The notes under the pieces were generated by a model. That model worked only from the letters and a program-made list of their open reading frames with translations. It made no database searches and was not told the origin of the DNA. The translations under genes and the position numbers were made by a program. 64,000 nt of DNA from Dethiosulfovibrio peptidovorans DSM 11002 (GTDB lineage: Bacteria > Synergistota > Synergistia > Synergistales > Dethiosulfovibrionaceae). Location: the NCBI RefSeq assembly GCF_000172975.1, contig NZ_ABTR02000001.1, positions 1,650,501-1,714,500 of the forward strand. Direction: 5' to 3'. Shown in pieces: positions 25,822-35,079 of the stretch. Each line of letters begins with the position of its first letter. Position 1 is the stretch's first letter.

Positions 25822-26967
25822 ATGGCTGGGTCAAAGAGTAAATCGCCTAAAAAGATGAAAATTTCCCGTGACGACCTTAAGATGTATATGGAGCGTATCC
25901 GACAGCTCATAATGCAGGGTCGTAAGAACGGTTATGTCACTCAGAAGGATATCGAGAAGTTCATACCGATAGAGTTCTGGAGCACGGATGTGTTGGAGAA
26001 CGTTTTCGATAACCTCATGGAGTTAGGGATAGAGGTCATAGAGGACGGAGATCCTAGGCTGAAGTCCGATAAATCGGAGGCTTCTTCCTCCGATGAGGAG
26101 CATGTCTATGTCGACGAACTGGGCAAGCTTGACGATATCCCTCTGACCGATCCAGTGAGGATGTATCTCCGGGAGATCGGTAAGGTAGACCTTCTGGATG
26201 CCTCCGAAGAGGTGGAGCTAGCCAAGAGGGTGGAGGACGGAGATCAGGTAGCCAAACAAAAGATAATAGACGCCAACCTACGTCTGGTGGTCAGCATAGC
26301 TAAAAAGTATATAGGCCGAGGTATGTTGTTTTTGGATTTGATCCAGGAGGGAAACCTTGGGCTTATAAGGGCGGTGGAGAAGTTCGACTACCGGAAGGGC
26401 TTCAAGTTCAGTACATACGCTACATGGTGGATACGTCAGGCAATCACCAGGGCCATCGCGGACCAGGCTAGGACTATCAGAATACCGGTCCACATGGTTG
26501 AGACGATAAACAAGATGGTCAGGGTCTCCAGGCAGTTAGTCCAGAGGATGGGGAGAGAGCCTACCGACGAGGAGATATCCGAGGCGATGGAGATAGAGTC
26601 CACCAAGGTCGAGGAGATCCGTAGAATAGCCCAGTTGCCGGTCTCTTTGGAGACACCTATCGGTGAGGAGGAAGACAGCCAGTTAGGTGATTTCATAGAG
26701 GATCGAGATATGCCGAGCCCGGAAGATGCCGCATCCTGCAATCTTCTCCACGAGCAGATCGAGGATATGCTGGATGCCCTCTCCGACAGGGAGAGGGAGG
26801 TTCTGCGATATCGTTTCGGCCTGGAGGACGGCAGATCCTACACCTTGGAAGAGGTCGGGCGTCGTTTCGGCGTCACTCGAGAGCGTATTCGTCAGATAGA
26901 GGCCAAGGCACTGAGAAAGCTCCGTCATCCCAGCAGGAGCAAGAAGCTCAGAGATTTTCTCGAATGA
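25822..26967 (+). CDS. rpoD: RNA polymerase primary sigma factor SigA/RpoD
   Basis: A 381-residue housekeeping sigma factor. Region 1.1 is present at residues 10-90. Region 1.2 follows ([16 protein letters not shown]), then region 2 with the -10-binding [20 protein letters not shown], region 3 ([13 protein letters not shown]), and region 4 with the -35-binding helix-turn-helix [21 protein letters not shown]. The start at 25822 follows GGGGGAG; the frame is open further upstream without a good site. Promoters seen in this window (TTGACA/TATAAT types) suit such a factor. A terminator follows. Confidence 0.97.
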   Translation: MAGSKSKSPKKMKISRDDLKMYMERIRQLIMQGRKNGYVTQKDIEKFIPIEFWSTDVLENVFDNLMELGIEVIEDGDPRLKSDKSEASSSDEEHVYVDELGKLDDIPLTDPVRMYLREIGKVDLLDASEEVELAKRVEDGDQVAKQKIIDANLRLVVSIAKKYIGRGMLFLDLIQEGNLGLIRAVEKFDYRKGFKFSTYATWWIRQAITRAIADQARTIRIPVHMVETINKMVRVSRQLVQRMGREPTDEEISEAMEIESTKVEEIRRIAQLPVSLETPIGEEEDSQLGDFIEDRDMPSPEDAASCNLLHEQIEDMLDALSDREREVLRYRFGLEDGRSYTLEEVGRRFGVTRERIRQIEAKALRKLRHPSRSKKLRDFLE

Positions 26968-26970
26968 TAA

Positions 26971-27015
26971 AAAGGTCGGTGACTCGTCTGTTTAGACGGC
27001 TCTCCGACCTTTTTT
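26971..27015 (+). terminator. Terminator after rpoD
   Basis: AAAGGTCGG and CCGACCTTT enclose a second small hairpin and are followed by a T-run to 27015. The A-rich 5' side would also serve the converging gene. Confidence 0.8.
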
Positions 27016-27035
27016 ATCTATAGCGATATTCCGGT

Positions 27036-27320
27036 CTATACAGTTGAAGTTCCTTCCTCGAGCCTTTTGTTTCTGAAGTACAGTGCGGTGTCGGCCGTTA
27101 CCATGGCAGTGTTGAGCAAATAGAGAGACAGTACCGGCCAGGATATCTCCGGCTCTATGAGGCTTTTTACTATCCCTGCGACATAGCCGACCAATATTAT
27201 TAGCATGAAGAACAGGCTTTTTCCCTTGGTACTTTTGGACGTCGCGCTTTTCCATATAGAAGCGGGCCAGGCCATGCCGAAACATATCAACATAATTCCC
27301 TCGCATATCTTTATCCACAT
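27036..27320 (-). CDS. Small membrane protein with three helices, SemiSWEET/PQ-loop-like
   Basis: A 94-residue protein with three hydrophobic segments: residues 4-18, 34-52 and 60-78. The segment between helices 1 and 2 (WPASIWKSATSKSTKGKS) resembles the P-rich loop of PQ-loop/SemiSWEET transporters, although the glutamine of PQ is absent. The start at 27320 follows AGGAGGAGG; longer frames upstream lack a site. It lies downstream of the ferredoxin gene with a hairpin in between. The transport role is tentative. Confidence 0.65.
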   Translation of the reverse strand: MWIKICEGIMLICFGMAWPASIWKSATSKSTKGKSLFFMLIILVGYVAGIVKSLIEPEISWPVLSLYLLNTAMVTADTALYFRNKRLEEGTSTV

Positions 27321-27353
27321 AAACGGCGTCCTCCTCCTGGGCATATACACAGA

Positions 27354-27384
27354 GGGAGGCCACCTCTTTAAAAGGTGGCCTCCC
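27354..27384. terminator. Hairpin between ferredoxin and the small membrane protein gene
   Basis: A perfect 12-bp stem, GGGAGGCCACCT / AGGTGGCCTCCC, with a 7-base loop. No T-run follows on the minus strand, so it may act as an RNA stabiliser or a leaky terminator. Confidence 0.6.
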
Positions 27385-27402
27385 GTAAAAGTACTTTCTG
27401 TT

Positions 27403-27573
27403 TTAGAGGCTGATTGCTTCCACCGGGCAGGCGGACACGCAAGCTCCGCACTCGACGCACTTGCCCTCGTCGACTACGGCCTTGCCGTCGTTCATCTCGA
27501 TAGCCTCTACGGGGCAGGTGCCCACACAGCTTTCGCAACCTACGCAGGTCTCTTTATCTACTTTCGCTGCCAT
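27403..27573 (-). CDS. 2x[4Fe-4S] ferredoxin
   Basis: A 56-residue bacterial-type ferredoxin with two complete cluster motifs: CVGCESCVGTCPVEAI and CVECGACVSACPVEAI (each CxxCxxCxxxCP). It carries low-potential electrons in anaerobic metabolism, for example for 2-oxoacid oxidoreductases or hydrogenases. The start ATG 27573 follows GGAGGGAATTTTC. It has its own promoter at 27612-27641. Each half begins and ends alike, reflecting the ancient duplication of this family. Confidence 0.96.
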   Translation of the reverse strand: MAAKVDKETCVGCESCVGTCPVEAIEMNDGKAVVDEGKCVECGACVSACPVEAISL

Positions 27574-27611
27574 GAAAATTCCCTCCTCCATGTTTATTGA
27601 ACTCCCACCAG

Positions 27612-27641
27612 ACTATACAATACATGGAGGGGTTATAGCAA
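27612..27641 (-). promoter_or_regulatory. Promoter of the ferredoxin gene
   Basis: Minus strand TTGCTA (27641-27636), 18-bp spacer, TATAGT (27617-27612). A GGGGTT/AACCCC inverted repeat overlaps the -35 and may end gpsA transcription. Confidence 0.6.
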
Positions 27642-27670
27642 CCCCCCCCTTTTGATATTCTCTTTCAATA

Positions 27671-28717
27671 CTATTCTTGAAATATATGTGGGGGGTATTC
27701 TGGCTTGGGGTCTCGGGACATCAACTCTCTAATGGCTTCTTTCGGAGAGAGCCCATCGTAGAGAACTTGATATACAGATCGAGATATCGGTAGCTCCACA
27801 TTCAGTTTTTTTCCAAGCTCTACCGCAGCTTTAACCGTGTATGCTCCCTCTGCCACCTGCCCTAGAGATTCGATGGCCTCTTCCAGGGATAGCCCTTCTC
27901 CCAAGGCCATGCCGAGACGGAAGTTTCTCGAATGTCGACTGTATGCCGTAACCATGAGGTCTCCTATTCCAGCCAGACCAGCCAGGGTTATCGGGTGAGC
28001 TCCCATGGCAACGGCCAATCTCATTATCTCGGCTAGACCCCTACTTACCAGGGCCGCTGTGGCGTTGTCTCCCATCTCCATTCTGTGGGCCAATCCGGAG
28101 GCTATGGCTATGACGTTTTTCAGGGCTCCTCCTGTCTCGACGCCGCATACATCCTCGCTGGAGTATATCCGGAAAGTTTCTCCGGTCAGGATGTCCTGCC
28201 ATAAAGAGGTCTCCTCCTGATGGTTGGAGGCGACGACGACGGCGGTAGGAAGCCCTTTTACCACCTCTTCCGCGTGGCTAGGACCGGATAATACGGTGTA
28301 TTTGTATTTAGGCGTCAATTCCTGGGCGATCTGGCTGACCCTTTTAAGGGTATCTATCTCTATTCCCTTGGCCACGTTGCAGATGGATACCCCGTCCATA
28401 TCGGTCTCAAGAGATCTTAGTTTCGAGAGCAACGATCTGGCTGCCTGGGTCGGAACCGCCATTATCCACATGTTGGAGTGTTTCATTGCCGACACGAGAT
28501 CGCTTGTAGGTGTTATATTTGATGGTAGATCTACATCGGGAAGATACCGGTCGTTTCTGCCGGATTCCGATATAAGTTCGGCCTGTTTTTCGTCTCTACA
28601 CCATAGAACGACCGAATGTCCTTTGTTTGCAGCCACCTTTGCTAGAGCGGTTCCCCAGCTTCCGGATCCCATGACGGTTATATCCACTGGTTTCAGGCGT
28701 CGTTTTTCATCTTTCAT
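27671..28717 (-). CDS. gpsA: Glycerol-3-phosphate dehydrogenase [NAD(P)+]
   Basis: A 348-residue enzyme that reduces dihydroxyacetone phosphate to sn-glycerol-3-phosphate for phospholipid synthesis. The dinucleotide motif is VMGSGSWGTALAKVAANKGH (residues 15-34), followed by VLSGPSHAEEV and the catalytic lysine region ETGGALKNVIAIASGLAHR. It ends with LMSRDPKPEYP. AGGAGGGCGAC precedes the ATG. The divergent DegS-like gene starts 106 bp away. Confidence 0.96.
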   Translation of the reverse strand: MKDEKRRLKPVDITVMGSGSWGTALAKVAANKGHSVVLWCRDEKQAELISESGRNDRYLPDVDLPSNITPTSDLVSAMKHSNMWIMAVPTQAARSLLSKLRSLETDMDGVSICNVAKGIEIDTLKRVSQIAQELTPKYKYTVLSGPSHAEEVVKGLPTAVVVASNHQEETSLWQDILTGETFRIYSSEDVCGVETGGALKNVIAIASGLAHRMEMGDNATAALVSRGLAEIMRLAVAMGAHPITLAGLAGIGDLMVTAYSRHSRNFRLGMALGEGLSLEEAIESLGQVAEGAYTVKAAVELGKKLNVELPISRSVYQVLYDGLSPKEAIRELMSRDPKPEYPPHIFQE

Positions 28718-28823
28718 AAGTCGCCCTCCTTTCGTCGAACGTCCTCGTGGTACTTGACTGAATGCGACTCGATACTAATATACTACAAGGAAGTGGATTG
28801 CACATTTTTGGAGGCTAGAGAAC

Positions 28824-29954
28824 ATGGACGAGAACTCGAACAATCGAATCGACCGTATCTTTACCGACGTGACCGGTATTCTCTCGGAAGGTATGGACGA
28901 GTTGACCCAGATTCGAATGGAGGAGTACGAGGCTTATCTGGCCTTCCGTAAGGAATTCGGATCGGTTCAAAGACAGGTGGAGGAAGTGGTCGATGCCTGT
29001 GAGAACTGTGGCCGAGAGTGCAGAAAAGCTCGAAAAGAGCTTGTGGTAGCTGCTAAGGGAAACCTGGAGAAAGACGAGAAAGAGGTCTATTTTCGGGTTG
29101 AGCACTTGATGAAGCTTCACGGTAGTCTGGAGGAGAGGGAGAGAAGCCTCCGTGCCATGAGAGACCATCTGGCCAGGGAGATACGACACAAGGAAGTCAT
29201 GTTGAAGAGGACCGAGGATCTGGGGTCTCGTTTCCGAATGGCAATGGAGATTATAGATAGCGGTAAGAAGGTCGAGACCCCGGAACAGCACGGAGTCCTG
29301 GCTGCGGCTATCGCCATGGCGGAGAGGGAAAGCGCCCATATGGCCAGGGACCTCCACGACGGGCCAGCTCAAAAGTTTGCCGATGCTGTAATGACCAGCG
29401 AGCTGGTGGAACGTTATATATCCGAGGGAGCCTACGAAGATGCTATTAAGGAAATCTCCAGCCTAAAGGACGCCATCTTCGAGTCGGATAGAGACGTTAG
29501 GGCCGTTTTGCATCAGCTGACCCCTCCTGGACTCGATCAGGGCTTGGATGTGGCCATAGGAAGATTGACCGAGAGGCTTTCGGATAGGCACGGAGTCGAG
29601 ATAGATGTCTCGGTGGAGGGTATGGGGTGGAAGATTCCCCTTTACATGAGGGCCAACATATTCAAGATACTCTACCAGGGGATGATAAACGCCATCAGAA
29701 ACGGCAAGGCGTCTAATATATCACTTCGAATTTCGGTGGGAGAAGAGTATTTAAGGGCGCAGCTTTCCGACGATGGGATAGGGTTCGACGTTGAAGCTGC
29801 CAGACTGGAGGCGGACAGGAGGGGGTCCTACGGTTTGAGGAGCATGAACGAAAGGGCGGAGCTCGCTGGAGGATCTTTGTCTATAGAAAGTACCCCCGGA
29901 CGGGGAACGGTCGTAAGGTTGACGATTCCTCTTAAAGGAGGTGAAGACCTGTGA
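28824..29954 (+). CDS. DegS-like sensor histidine kinase (HisKA_3 / NarL-class)
   Basis: A 376-residue cytoplasmic kinase with no membrane segment. Residues 1-150 are largely coiled coil. The HisKA_3 phosphoacceptor is His178 in ARDLHDGPAQK. The ATPase domain (about 265-372) has an N-box LYQGMINAIRNGKASNI, G1 DDGIGFD and G2 GSYGLRSMNERAELAGG. The layout and size resemble DegS of Bacillus. A DegU-type regulator is not adjacent; the next gene is an 85-residue unknown that overlaps by 4 bp. A cluster of four cysteines (CENCGREC plus one upstream) in the coiled coil is unusual. Confidence 0.88.
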   Translation: MDENSNNRIDRIFTDVTGILSEGMDELTQIRMEEYEAYLAFRKEFGSVQRQVEEVVDACENCGRECRKARKELVVAAKGNLEKDEKEVYFRVEHLMKLHGSLEERERSLRAMRDHLAREIRHKEVMLKRTEDLGSRFRMAMEIIDSGKKVETPEQHGVLAAAIAMAERESAHMARDLHDGPAQKFADAVMTSELVERYISEGAYEDAIKEISSLKDAIFESDRDVRAVLHQLTPPGLDQGLDVAIGRLTERLSDRHGVEIDVSVEGMGWKIPLYMRANIFKILYQGMINAIRNGKASNISLRISVGEEYLRAQLSDDGIGFDVEAARLEADRRGSYGLRSMNERAELAGGSLSIESTPGRGTVVRLTIPLKGGEDL

Positions 29955-30208
29955 CGTCTATGACTCATAAGGCGTCGGCCTTGGATTTCTTGGCCCGTTC
30001 CACCGTCAACGTGGATGACGAAGCCTGTCATCCCGTTGCCCCCGACGCGTCTTTTACCGTGGACGTAAGGCATCAGGAGGATGGAACCAGGCAAATTGTG
30101 TTGTTCGTGTTGGACGATCTGGGAAGGATGCAGCATAGATTAAGGTTAAACGAGGGGTCCGTGAGGGAGCTTGTAAAGTTGCTTGATGAGGTATTGAGGG
30201 ATAAATGA
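29951..30208 (+). CDS. Small protein of unknown function (85 aa)
   Basis: A GTG start at 29951 overlaps the kinase stop and has AGGAGGTGA at ideal spacing, so it is translated with the kinase. The sequence contains SFTVDVRHQEDGTRQIVLFVLDDLGRM and a C-terminal helix VRELVKLLDEVLRDK. This pattern of a short beta hairpin then a helix loosely resembles FlaG-like flagellar proteins, but I cannot confirm that. A strong terminator follows directly. Confidence 0.7.
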   Translation: MTSMTHKASALDFLARSTVNVDDEACHPVAPDASFTVDVRHQEDGTRQIVLFVLDDLGRMQHRLRLNEGSVRELVKLLDEVLRDK

Positions 30209-30209
30209 A

Positions 30210-30237
30210 GAGAGGGAGGGCTGTTGCCCTCCCTCTC
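30210..30237. terminator. Terminator between the kinase operon and typA
   Basis: A perfect 12-bp stem, GAGAGGGAGGGC / GCCCTCCCTCTC, with TGTT loop lies between convergent genes. Confidence 0.8.
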
Positions 30238-30240
30238 GGT

Positions 30241-32106
30241 TTAAGCCGTTTTCTTGGATGCCTTTTTCCTCTCGTTCATGTCGAGGATGGCCTTTCTGAT
30301 TCGGATTTCCTTCGGAGTAGCCTCCACCAGCTCGTCGTCCCCGATCCATTCGAGGGCCTTGTCCAACGTGACCGATCTGGGCACGTCGAGTTTGATGCCC
30401 ATGTCCTTGGTGGCCGAACGGTGGTTGGAGGTCTGTTTTTTCTTGGTCGGGTTGCACGGTATGTCACCCGGTCTGGAGTTTTCCCCTACGACCTGTCCGT
30501 TGTAAACTTCCGTTCCTGGTGCGATGAAGAGAGTTCCTCTTTCCTGGAGGTTCTCCAACTGGTATCCCGTCGCTGAGCCGGTGTCCATACTGACCATGGA
30601 TCCTCTGTTCCTGGAGGTTATGTCCCCCTTCCAGTGACCGTATCCCACGAACCTGGAAGCCATTATCCCAAGGCCTCTTGTGTCGGTGAGAAACTCGCCT
30701 CTGTAGCCGATCAGACCCCTGGTGGGGATGTCGAAGGTCATCTTTACGACTCCCGTGTCCAGAACGGCCATGTCGGTCAGGTCCGCCTTTCTCTGGGCCA
30801 GCTTTTCTATGACGACTCCCTGATAGGATTCTGGAACCTCTATTACCAACTGTTCCAGCGGTTCCAGTCTGTGCCCCAGGTCGTCCTTTTTGGTTATAAC
30901 CTCCGGTTTGGATACGCAGAGCTCCGATCCTTCCCGGATCATCTCCTCTATCAGTATGGCCAGTTGCAACTCGCCCCTTCCGGAAACCTTGAGTCCGTCC
31001 GGTCTTCCCAGGTCCTCGACCCTGAGGGCCACGTTGCTATGGGTCTCCCTTTCAAGTCTCGCCTTGAGCTGTCTCAAGGTCAGAGGTGATCCATCCCTTC
31101 CGGCAAAGGGGCCGTTGTTGACCAGGAAGAACATGGATACGGTGGGTTCCTCTATCATCAAAGGAGGAAAGGGAGGTTGCTCAGAGGCAGGAGAAGCGAA
31201 GGTGTCTCCTATGTCGATGCCCTTGGGCCCCGTTATCCATACGATATCTCCCGCACAGGCCTGTTCGACCTCGACCCTGTCGAGTCCTCTCGTCACCCAT
31301 ATATGGGATGCCTTTTCCTGGGAGGATCCCAACACGTCCCAACCCTCGGAGGTATTGGACGGATGTCTCCACTTTGTCTTGGTCTGTAGGAAAGGCTCGC
31401 CCTGTTTTATGACTCCCGAGGTTATCTTTCCGCAACCTATCTGGCCTACGTAGTCGTTCCAGCCCAGGGTGCTTATCTGCATACGGAAGGGCTCGTCAAG
31501 CTTGGCCTCCGGGGCCTTGACGCTTTCCACTATGGTCTCGAAGAGAGGGTTCATCTCGTCCCTCTCGTCATCCAGGTCCTTCACTAACCAACCGTCCAGC
31601 CCAGATCCGTATAGTACGGGGAACTCTAGCTGATGCTCGTTCGCACCCAGCTCGATGAACAGGTCGATGGTTTTATCGAGGGCCTGGTCGGGGACAGCTC
31701 TGGGGCGATCGACTTTGTTGATGACCACTATCGGATTCAATCCCAGGCTTAGAGCCCTGGAGAGGACGTAACGGGTTTGTGGCATGGGGCCCTCGTTGGC
31801 GTCCACCAATAGAAGGACCGAGTCGACCATGGAAAGGACCCTCTCTACCTCGCCGGAGAAATCGGCGTGTCCCGGGGTGTCCACTATGTTGATAAGATAG
31901 TCGCCCCATTCGACGGTACAGTGTTTCGAGGTTATGGTTATGCCTCTTTCCCTCTCAAGCTCTCCGCTGTCCATAACCCTTTCCTCGATTCTGGCGTTTT
32001 CACGGAAGACTCTGGTGGCTCGGAATATAGAATCGATCAACGTGGTCTTCCCATGATCGATATGGGCTATTATCGCTACGTTACGTATTTTTTCTACCGC
32101 ATGCAC
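30241..32106 (-). CDS. typA: Translational GTPase TypA/BipA
   Basis: A 621-residue ribosome-binding GTPase of the EF-G superfamily, involved in stress and cold adaptation and 50S assembly. G1 is AHIDHGKTT (residues 14-22), G2 RGITI, G3 DTPGHADF and G4 NKVD. The EF-G-like domains and the TypA C-terminal domain ([31 protein letters not shown]) follow. The length is normal. It is convergent with the kinase operon, with a shared terminator. Confidence 0.97.
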   Translation of the reverse strand: MHAVEKIRNVAIIAHIDHGKTTLIDSIFRATRVFRENARIEERVMDSGELERERGITITSKHCTVEWGDYLINIVDTPGHADFSGEVERVLSMVDSVLLLVDANEGPMPQTRYVLSRALSLGLNPIVVINKVDRPRAVPDQALDKTIDLFIELGANEHQLEFPVLYGSGLDGWLVKDLDDERDEMNPLFETIVESVKAPEAKLDEPFRMQISTLGWNDYVGQIGCGKITSGVIKQGEPFLQTKTKWRHPSNTSEGWDVLGSSQEKASHIWVTRGLDRVEVEQACAGDIVWITGPKGIDIGDTFASPASEQPPFPPLMIEEPTVSMFFLVNNGPFAGRDGSPLTLRQLKARLERETHSNVALRVEDLGRPDGLKVSGRGELQLAILIEEMIREGSELCVSKPEVITKKDDLGHRLEPLEQLVIEVPESYQGVVIEKLAQRKADLTDMAVLDTGVVKMTFDIPTRGLIGYRGEFLTDTRGLGIMASRFVGYGHWKGDITSRNRGSMVSMDTGSATGYQLENLQERGTLFIAPGTEVYNGQVVGENSRPGDIPCNPTKKKQTSNHRSATKDMGIKLDVPRSVTLDKALEWIGDDELVEATPKEIRIRKAILDMNERKKASKKTA

Positions 32107-32192
32107 TTATACCACTCCTATGTAGGATCTTAGTTTTCTTGAGATCCCAAAAAAGTGATGATACACCCAACTTCCCCGTTTCACAAGTGTCG

Positions 32193-32221
32193 TGGAAGCT
32201 ATCGGTCGTACAATGTATAAT
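32193..32221 (+). promoter_or_regulatory. Promoter of the DUF523 gene
   Basis: TGGAAG (32193-32198), 17-bp spacer, perfect TATAAT (32216-32221). Confidence 0.55.
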
Positions 32222-32253
32222 ATGGCCGATAATCAAATTGGAGGTTCAGCCTT

Positions 32254-32691
32254 ATGATAGTCGTCAGTTCCTGTCTCTTGGGTATGCCCTGTAGATACGA
32301 CGGATCCGGGTTTCGTCGTCCCGACATAATAGAAATTCTGGAGGGACGAGATGTTCTGCCTCTCTGTCCCGAGCAGCTCGGCGGGCTTCCTACTCCCAGA
32401 ACTCCCTGCGAGATAGTAAACGGTGTGGTGATGGGTAAGGATGGTATCGAGCGTACCGGATATTTCCGTAGGGGAGCAGTACTGGCACTCGAGGCGATTT
32501 CGAAATTCGACGTTACAGTGGCCTTGCTCAAGGAGAAGAGCCCTTCCTGCGGGTCCTCTCTGATCTATGACGGGTCTTTTTCCGGCAGGGTTACAAAGGG
32601 ACGAGGGATCTTCGCTTCCGCCCTTGTGGATATGGGGGTGACGGTCTTTTCCGAGGAGAGCCTGAAGGGGCTTATCTCATTTTTGATCTAG
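32254..32691 (+). CDS. DUF523 family protein
   Basis: A 145-residue protein of the widespread DUF523 family. Conserved cysteine-containing motifs are VSSCLLGMPCRYDG, LCPEQLGGLPTPR and KEKSPSCGSSLIYDGSF, which suggest metal or cluster binding; the function is unknown. TTGGAGG precedes the ATG. The stop codon TAG (32689-32691) directly abuts the terminus of a repeat element that begins at 32692, so the last codons may have been set by an insertion event. Confidence 0.9.
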   Translation: MIVVSSCLLGMPCRYDGSGFRRPDIIEILEGRDVLPLCPEQLGGLPTPRTPCEIVNGVVMGKDGIERTGYFRRGAVLALEAISKFDVTVALLKEKSPSCGSSLIYDGSFSGRVTKGRGIFASALVDMGVTVFSEESLKGLISFLI

Positions 32692-32941
32692 AGGGCATCT
32701 CTAGAAAGGCCAGTCCTCATAGAGGCCATTTCGTTGAAACCCGTTCGAGCCCGTATTTCCGATCTGCCGTCGTCTAGTACGCTTGGGACGACAGGACGTC
32801 GTCCCAAGCCGAGGGGGCACAGGACGTGCCCTCCGAGGCGATCCGTACGAAACAGGCAGGTCGAAAAGACGCTCGGGCGAGACAGGGCGCAGGCGGGACG
32901 ACCTCTACGAGGAGACTCATACATAAGTTTTTAGAGGTCTT
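32692..32941 (+). mobile_element. MITE-like non-autonomous element, about 250 bp
   Basis: The left end AGGGCATCTCTAGAAA (32692-32707) and the right end (AGTTTTTAGAGGT at 32926-32938) are imperfect inverted repeats. The right end read on the minus strand (ACCTCTAAAAACT, 7 nt, GAGTCTCCT) matches the left end of the copy at 55182. There is no transposase. The element fills most of the gap between DUF523 and the next gene and contains two strong hairpins (32781-32835). The left end lies at CTAG, a target preferred by some IS5-family elements. Confidence 0.55.
32781..32835 (+). other. Tandem hairpins with identical AGGAC loops
   Basis: Hairpin 1 is a perfect 12-bp stem, GCTTGGGACGAC (32781-32792) with GTCGTCCCAAGC (32798-32809), loop AGGAC. 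Hairpin 2 has GGGCAC (32815-32820) with GTGCCC (32826-32831), loop AGGAC, and a bulged outer stem. Both present ACAGGACGT across the loop, close to the GGA-in-loop sites bound by CsrA. There is no T-run. Confidence 0.55.
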
Positions 32942-32984
32942 ATAGAGGCAAATATTTTAGATGGTGGAGAAAGGTGATGTGTTT

Positions 32985-34148
32985 ATGGGAAATCAAGGCA
33001 GCGGGGATATTCTTTGCTCCCAGGATTTGGATGACAAAGTCTCTCTTCAGATTTGGAGAGGCAAGGGAGCTCCCCGTCTTGGAATATACAACAAGACGAA
33101 AGAGAGGATGAAGCCAGTTCGTTTTTCATGGTTGGAGGATCCATCTAGAGTTTTGAAGATGCAGCATGGTCGTGGGCAATCCACGGAGTACGATATGGAT
33201 GCCATCTGTAAGGCCGTCAGGGGGCTTCTGGAGTCCATGTCGAGGGATCTGACATTTCGATCCATGTGTTTGAGAACAGCCGTTCTGCTTCAGGATATGG
33301 CCATAGTCCCGAAAGTCGTAATGGATAAGAAGGATTTTGCCCTGTTACCCGAGACAAAGAGACGGTCTCTTTGGCTGACCGATCTGTCCAATGGGAAGGA
33401 GAGCGGAGCTTTTCTTCCCTGTTTCGACGTGACCGACGAGGAGTCCGAGCTGTTTCTCAAAAACGGAGATGAGCTCTATCTGGATCTGCCTAAGGGAGCG
33501 GACATAAGAGATATAAGATCCACGGCCATAGTCTCGAAACTCACGGCGGTGGACCCGGTCCGTTGGTATATGCCTTTTCAGATAGGGGCGATGGGAGTTC
33601 TGATGGGATTTTCCGCTGTCGGCGGGGAAAGCATAGATTTTGCCGACTCTCTATGGAGGGGATACGACAAGAAATCCTTTTTGCGAAAGGCCGACGATCT
33701 GGAGGGACAGGCCAAGGTACAGGCCTCCAGGATGGCCATGGCCCTGGTGTCCTTGGTTCGTCACTGGCCCTATCTTCAAGCCTTGGAATACAGGGAACAT
33801 TACGATTCCGAGGGAGATCTTAAGGAATGCGGCTATTCCAGAAAGAGACGATTCGATATACCTCAGGGGCAGTTAGGGGATATCTCCTACGTCGTGACGG
33901 TCTACGATAACGGAGAGGGCCATATAGCTATCGGTTGTAAAGGCAACGGCAGGACCTCCCTTCACGATGGGGATATGATATTCGATATGCCCGACCACGT
34001 ATACGGCAGGAGCATGGCCTCCGATGCCTGTGGCAGTTCCCCCGATGAGACCTATTCCATAGTCAATCTGATAAGGGCCTGGCGGACCTACGTTTGGTGT
34101 CGAAGGGTGAAGGCGCTTTCTGAACCGGCTTTGATGGGATATCGTTAG
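32985..34148 (+). CDS. Protein of unknown function (387 aa)
   Basis: I do not recognise this soluble protein. AAAGGTG lies 8 bases before the ATG at 32985; an in-frame ATG at 32961 would add eight residues. It has no signal peptide. The middle (WYMPFQIGAMGVLMGFSAVGG) is more hydrophobic but short, and the N-terminal 60 residues contain several basic segments. Cysteines are scattered. Spacing to the DUF72 gene is 10 bp, so they probably form an operon. Confidence 0.72.
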   Translation: MGNQGSGDILCSQDLDDKVSLQIWRGKGAPRLGIYNKTKERMKPVRFSWLEDPSRVLKMQHGRGQSTEYDMDAICKAVRGLLESMSRDLTFRSMCLRTAVLLQDMAIVPKVVMDKKDFALLPETKRRSLWLTDLSNGKESGAFLPCFDVTDEESELFLKNGDELYLDLPKGADIRDIRSTAIVSKLTAVDPVRWYMPFQIGAMGVLMGFSAVGGESIDFADSLWRGYDKKSFLRKADDLEGQAKVQASRMAMALVSLVRHWPYLQALEYREHYDSEGDLKECGYSRKRRFDIPQGQLGDISYVVTVYDNGEGHIAIGCKGNGRTSLHDGDMIFDMPDHVYGRSMASDACGSSPDETYSIVNLIRAWRTYVWCRRVKALSEPALMGYR

Positions 34149-34158
34149 GAGGTTGCAG

Positions 34159-35079
34159 ATGAGGGAGGTCAGAATTGGTACCTGTTCATGGGCGGACAGA
34201 CAACTTCTATCCAGCGGTTGGTATCCCTCGGAGGCCAAAGACGGCGAGAGACGGTTGGGTTTTTACTCGTCTCGCTTCAACACCGTAGAGGTAGACAGCA
34301 CCTTTTACGCTATACCGGATATAACCGACGTGTATCGATGGGCGTCCTGGACTCCTCCTGACTTCCTGTTCGGCATAAAGGCCTACGGGCTTTTCACCTT
34401 TCATTCGGTCCAATGGAGTGCCCTGCCCAGATGGGTGAGGGACGAGGTCGGAGACAGAGACAGTCGGGTGGATTTCAAGAGGGTTCCTAGAGCGATACGT
34501 CTTGAGCTGTGGCGTCAGTTCTCCGATTCCATAATGCCTCTTCATAAAATAGGCAAGTTGGGGTACGTTTTATTTCAGATTCCACCTTGGGCGGTCTTTT
34601 CGGAAAGAATGATACGTTATCTGGATCGGGTCGTGGAGGAGGCCCATCCCTTCCGGGTAGCCTTCGAGGTGCGAAACGGGAGCTGGCTTTCCGGCGACAA
34701 TAAGGCGGTCTTTCTCGATCGTCTCAGGGCCCATGACGTGGCCTACGTAGTGGTGGACGAGCCTCAGCTTTTCTGGACAGTGCCTCCGGAGGTTAACGTA
34801 ACGGCTTCCTGGGGATCTGTAGTGAGATTCCACGGCAGAAACGAGGCCGCATGGGAGCGGAGGGGGTCCTCGGTGGGAGAGAGGTTTCGATATCTCTACT
34901 CTCAAAAAGAGCTCAAACCGTGGCGCCAGAGAATAGGCGAGATCTCCTCCAATGTGGACAGGACCTTCGTGATGTTCAACAACTGCTGGTCCGATTATTC
35001 CGTTCGCAGCGCCGCCTCCATGCAGGCGGTCATGGGGCTGTCTCATCCCGTCGGGTTACAGGCTGAGCTGGACCTATAG
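34159..35079 (+). CDS. DUF72 (YecE) family protein
   Basis: A 306-residue TIM-barrel protein of the DUF72/YecE family. It begins RIGTCSWADRQ and contains the typical SRFNTVEVDSTFYAIP, WTPPDFLFGIKAYGLFTFH and VAFEVRNGSW. The biochemical role of the family is unknown. The ATG at 34159 follows AGGAGG with correct spacing. The 3' end overlaps the convergent glycosyltransferase gene by 6 bp. Confidence 0.92.
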   Translation: MREVRIGTCSWADRQLLSSGWYPSEAKDGERRLGFYSSRFNTVEVDSTFYAIPDITDVYRWASWTPPDFLFGIKAYGLFTFHSVQWSALPRWVRDEVGDRDSRVDFKRVPRAIRLELWRQFSDSIMPLHKIGKLGYVLFQIPPWAVFSERMIRYLDRVVEEAHPFRVAFEVRNGSWLSGDNKAVFLDRLRAHDVAYVVVDEPQLFWTVPPEVNVTASWGSVVRFHGRNEAAWERRGSSVGERFRYLYSQKELKPWRQRIGEISSNVDRTFVMFNNCWSDYSVRSAASMQAVMGLSHPVGLQAELDL

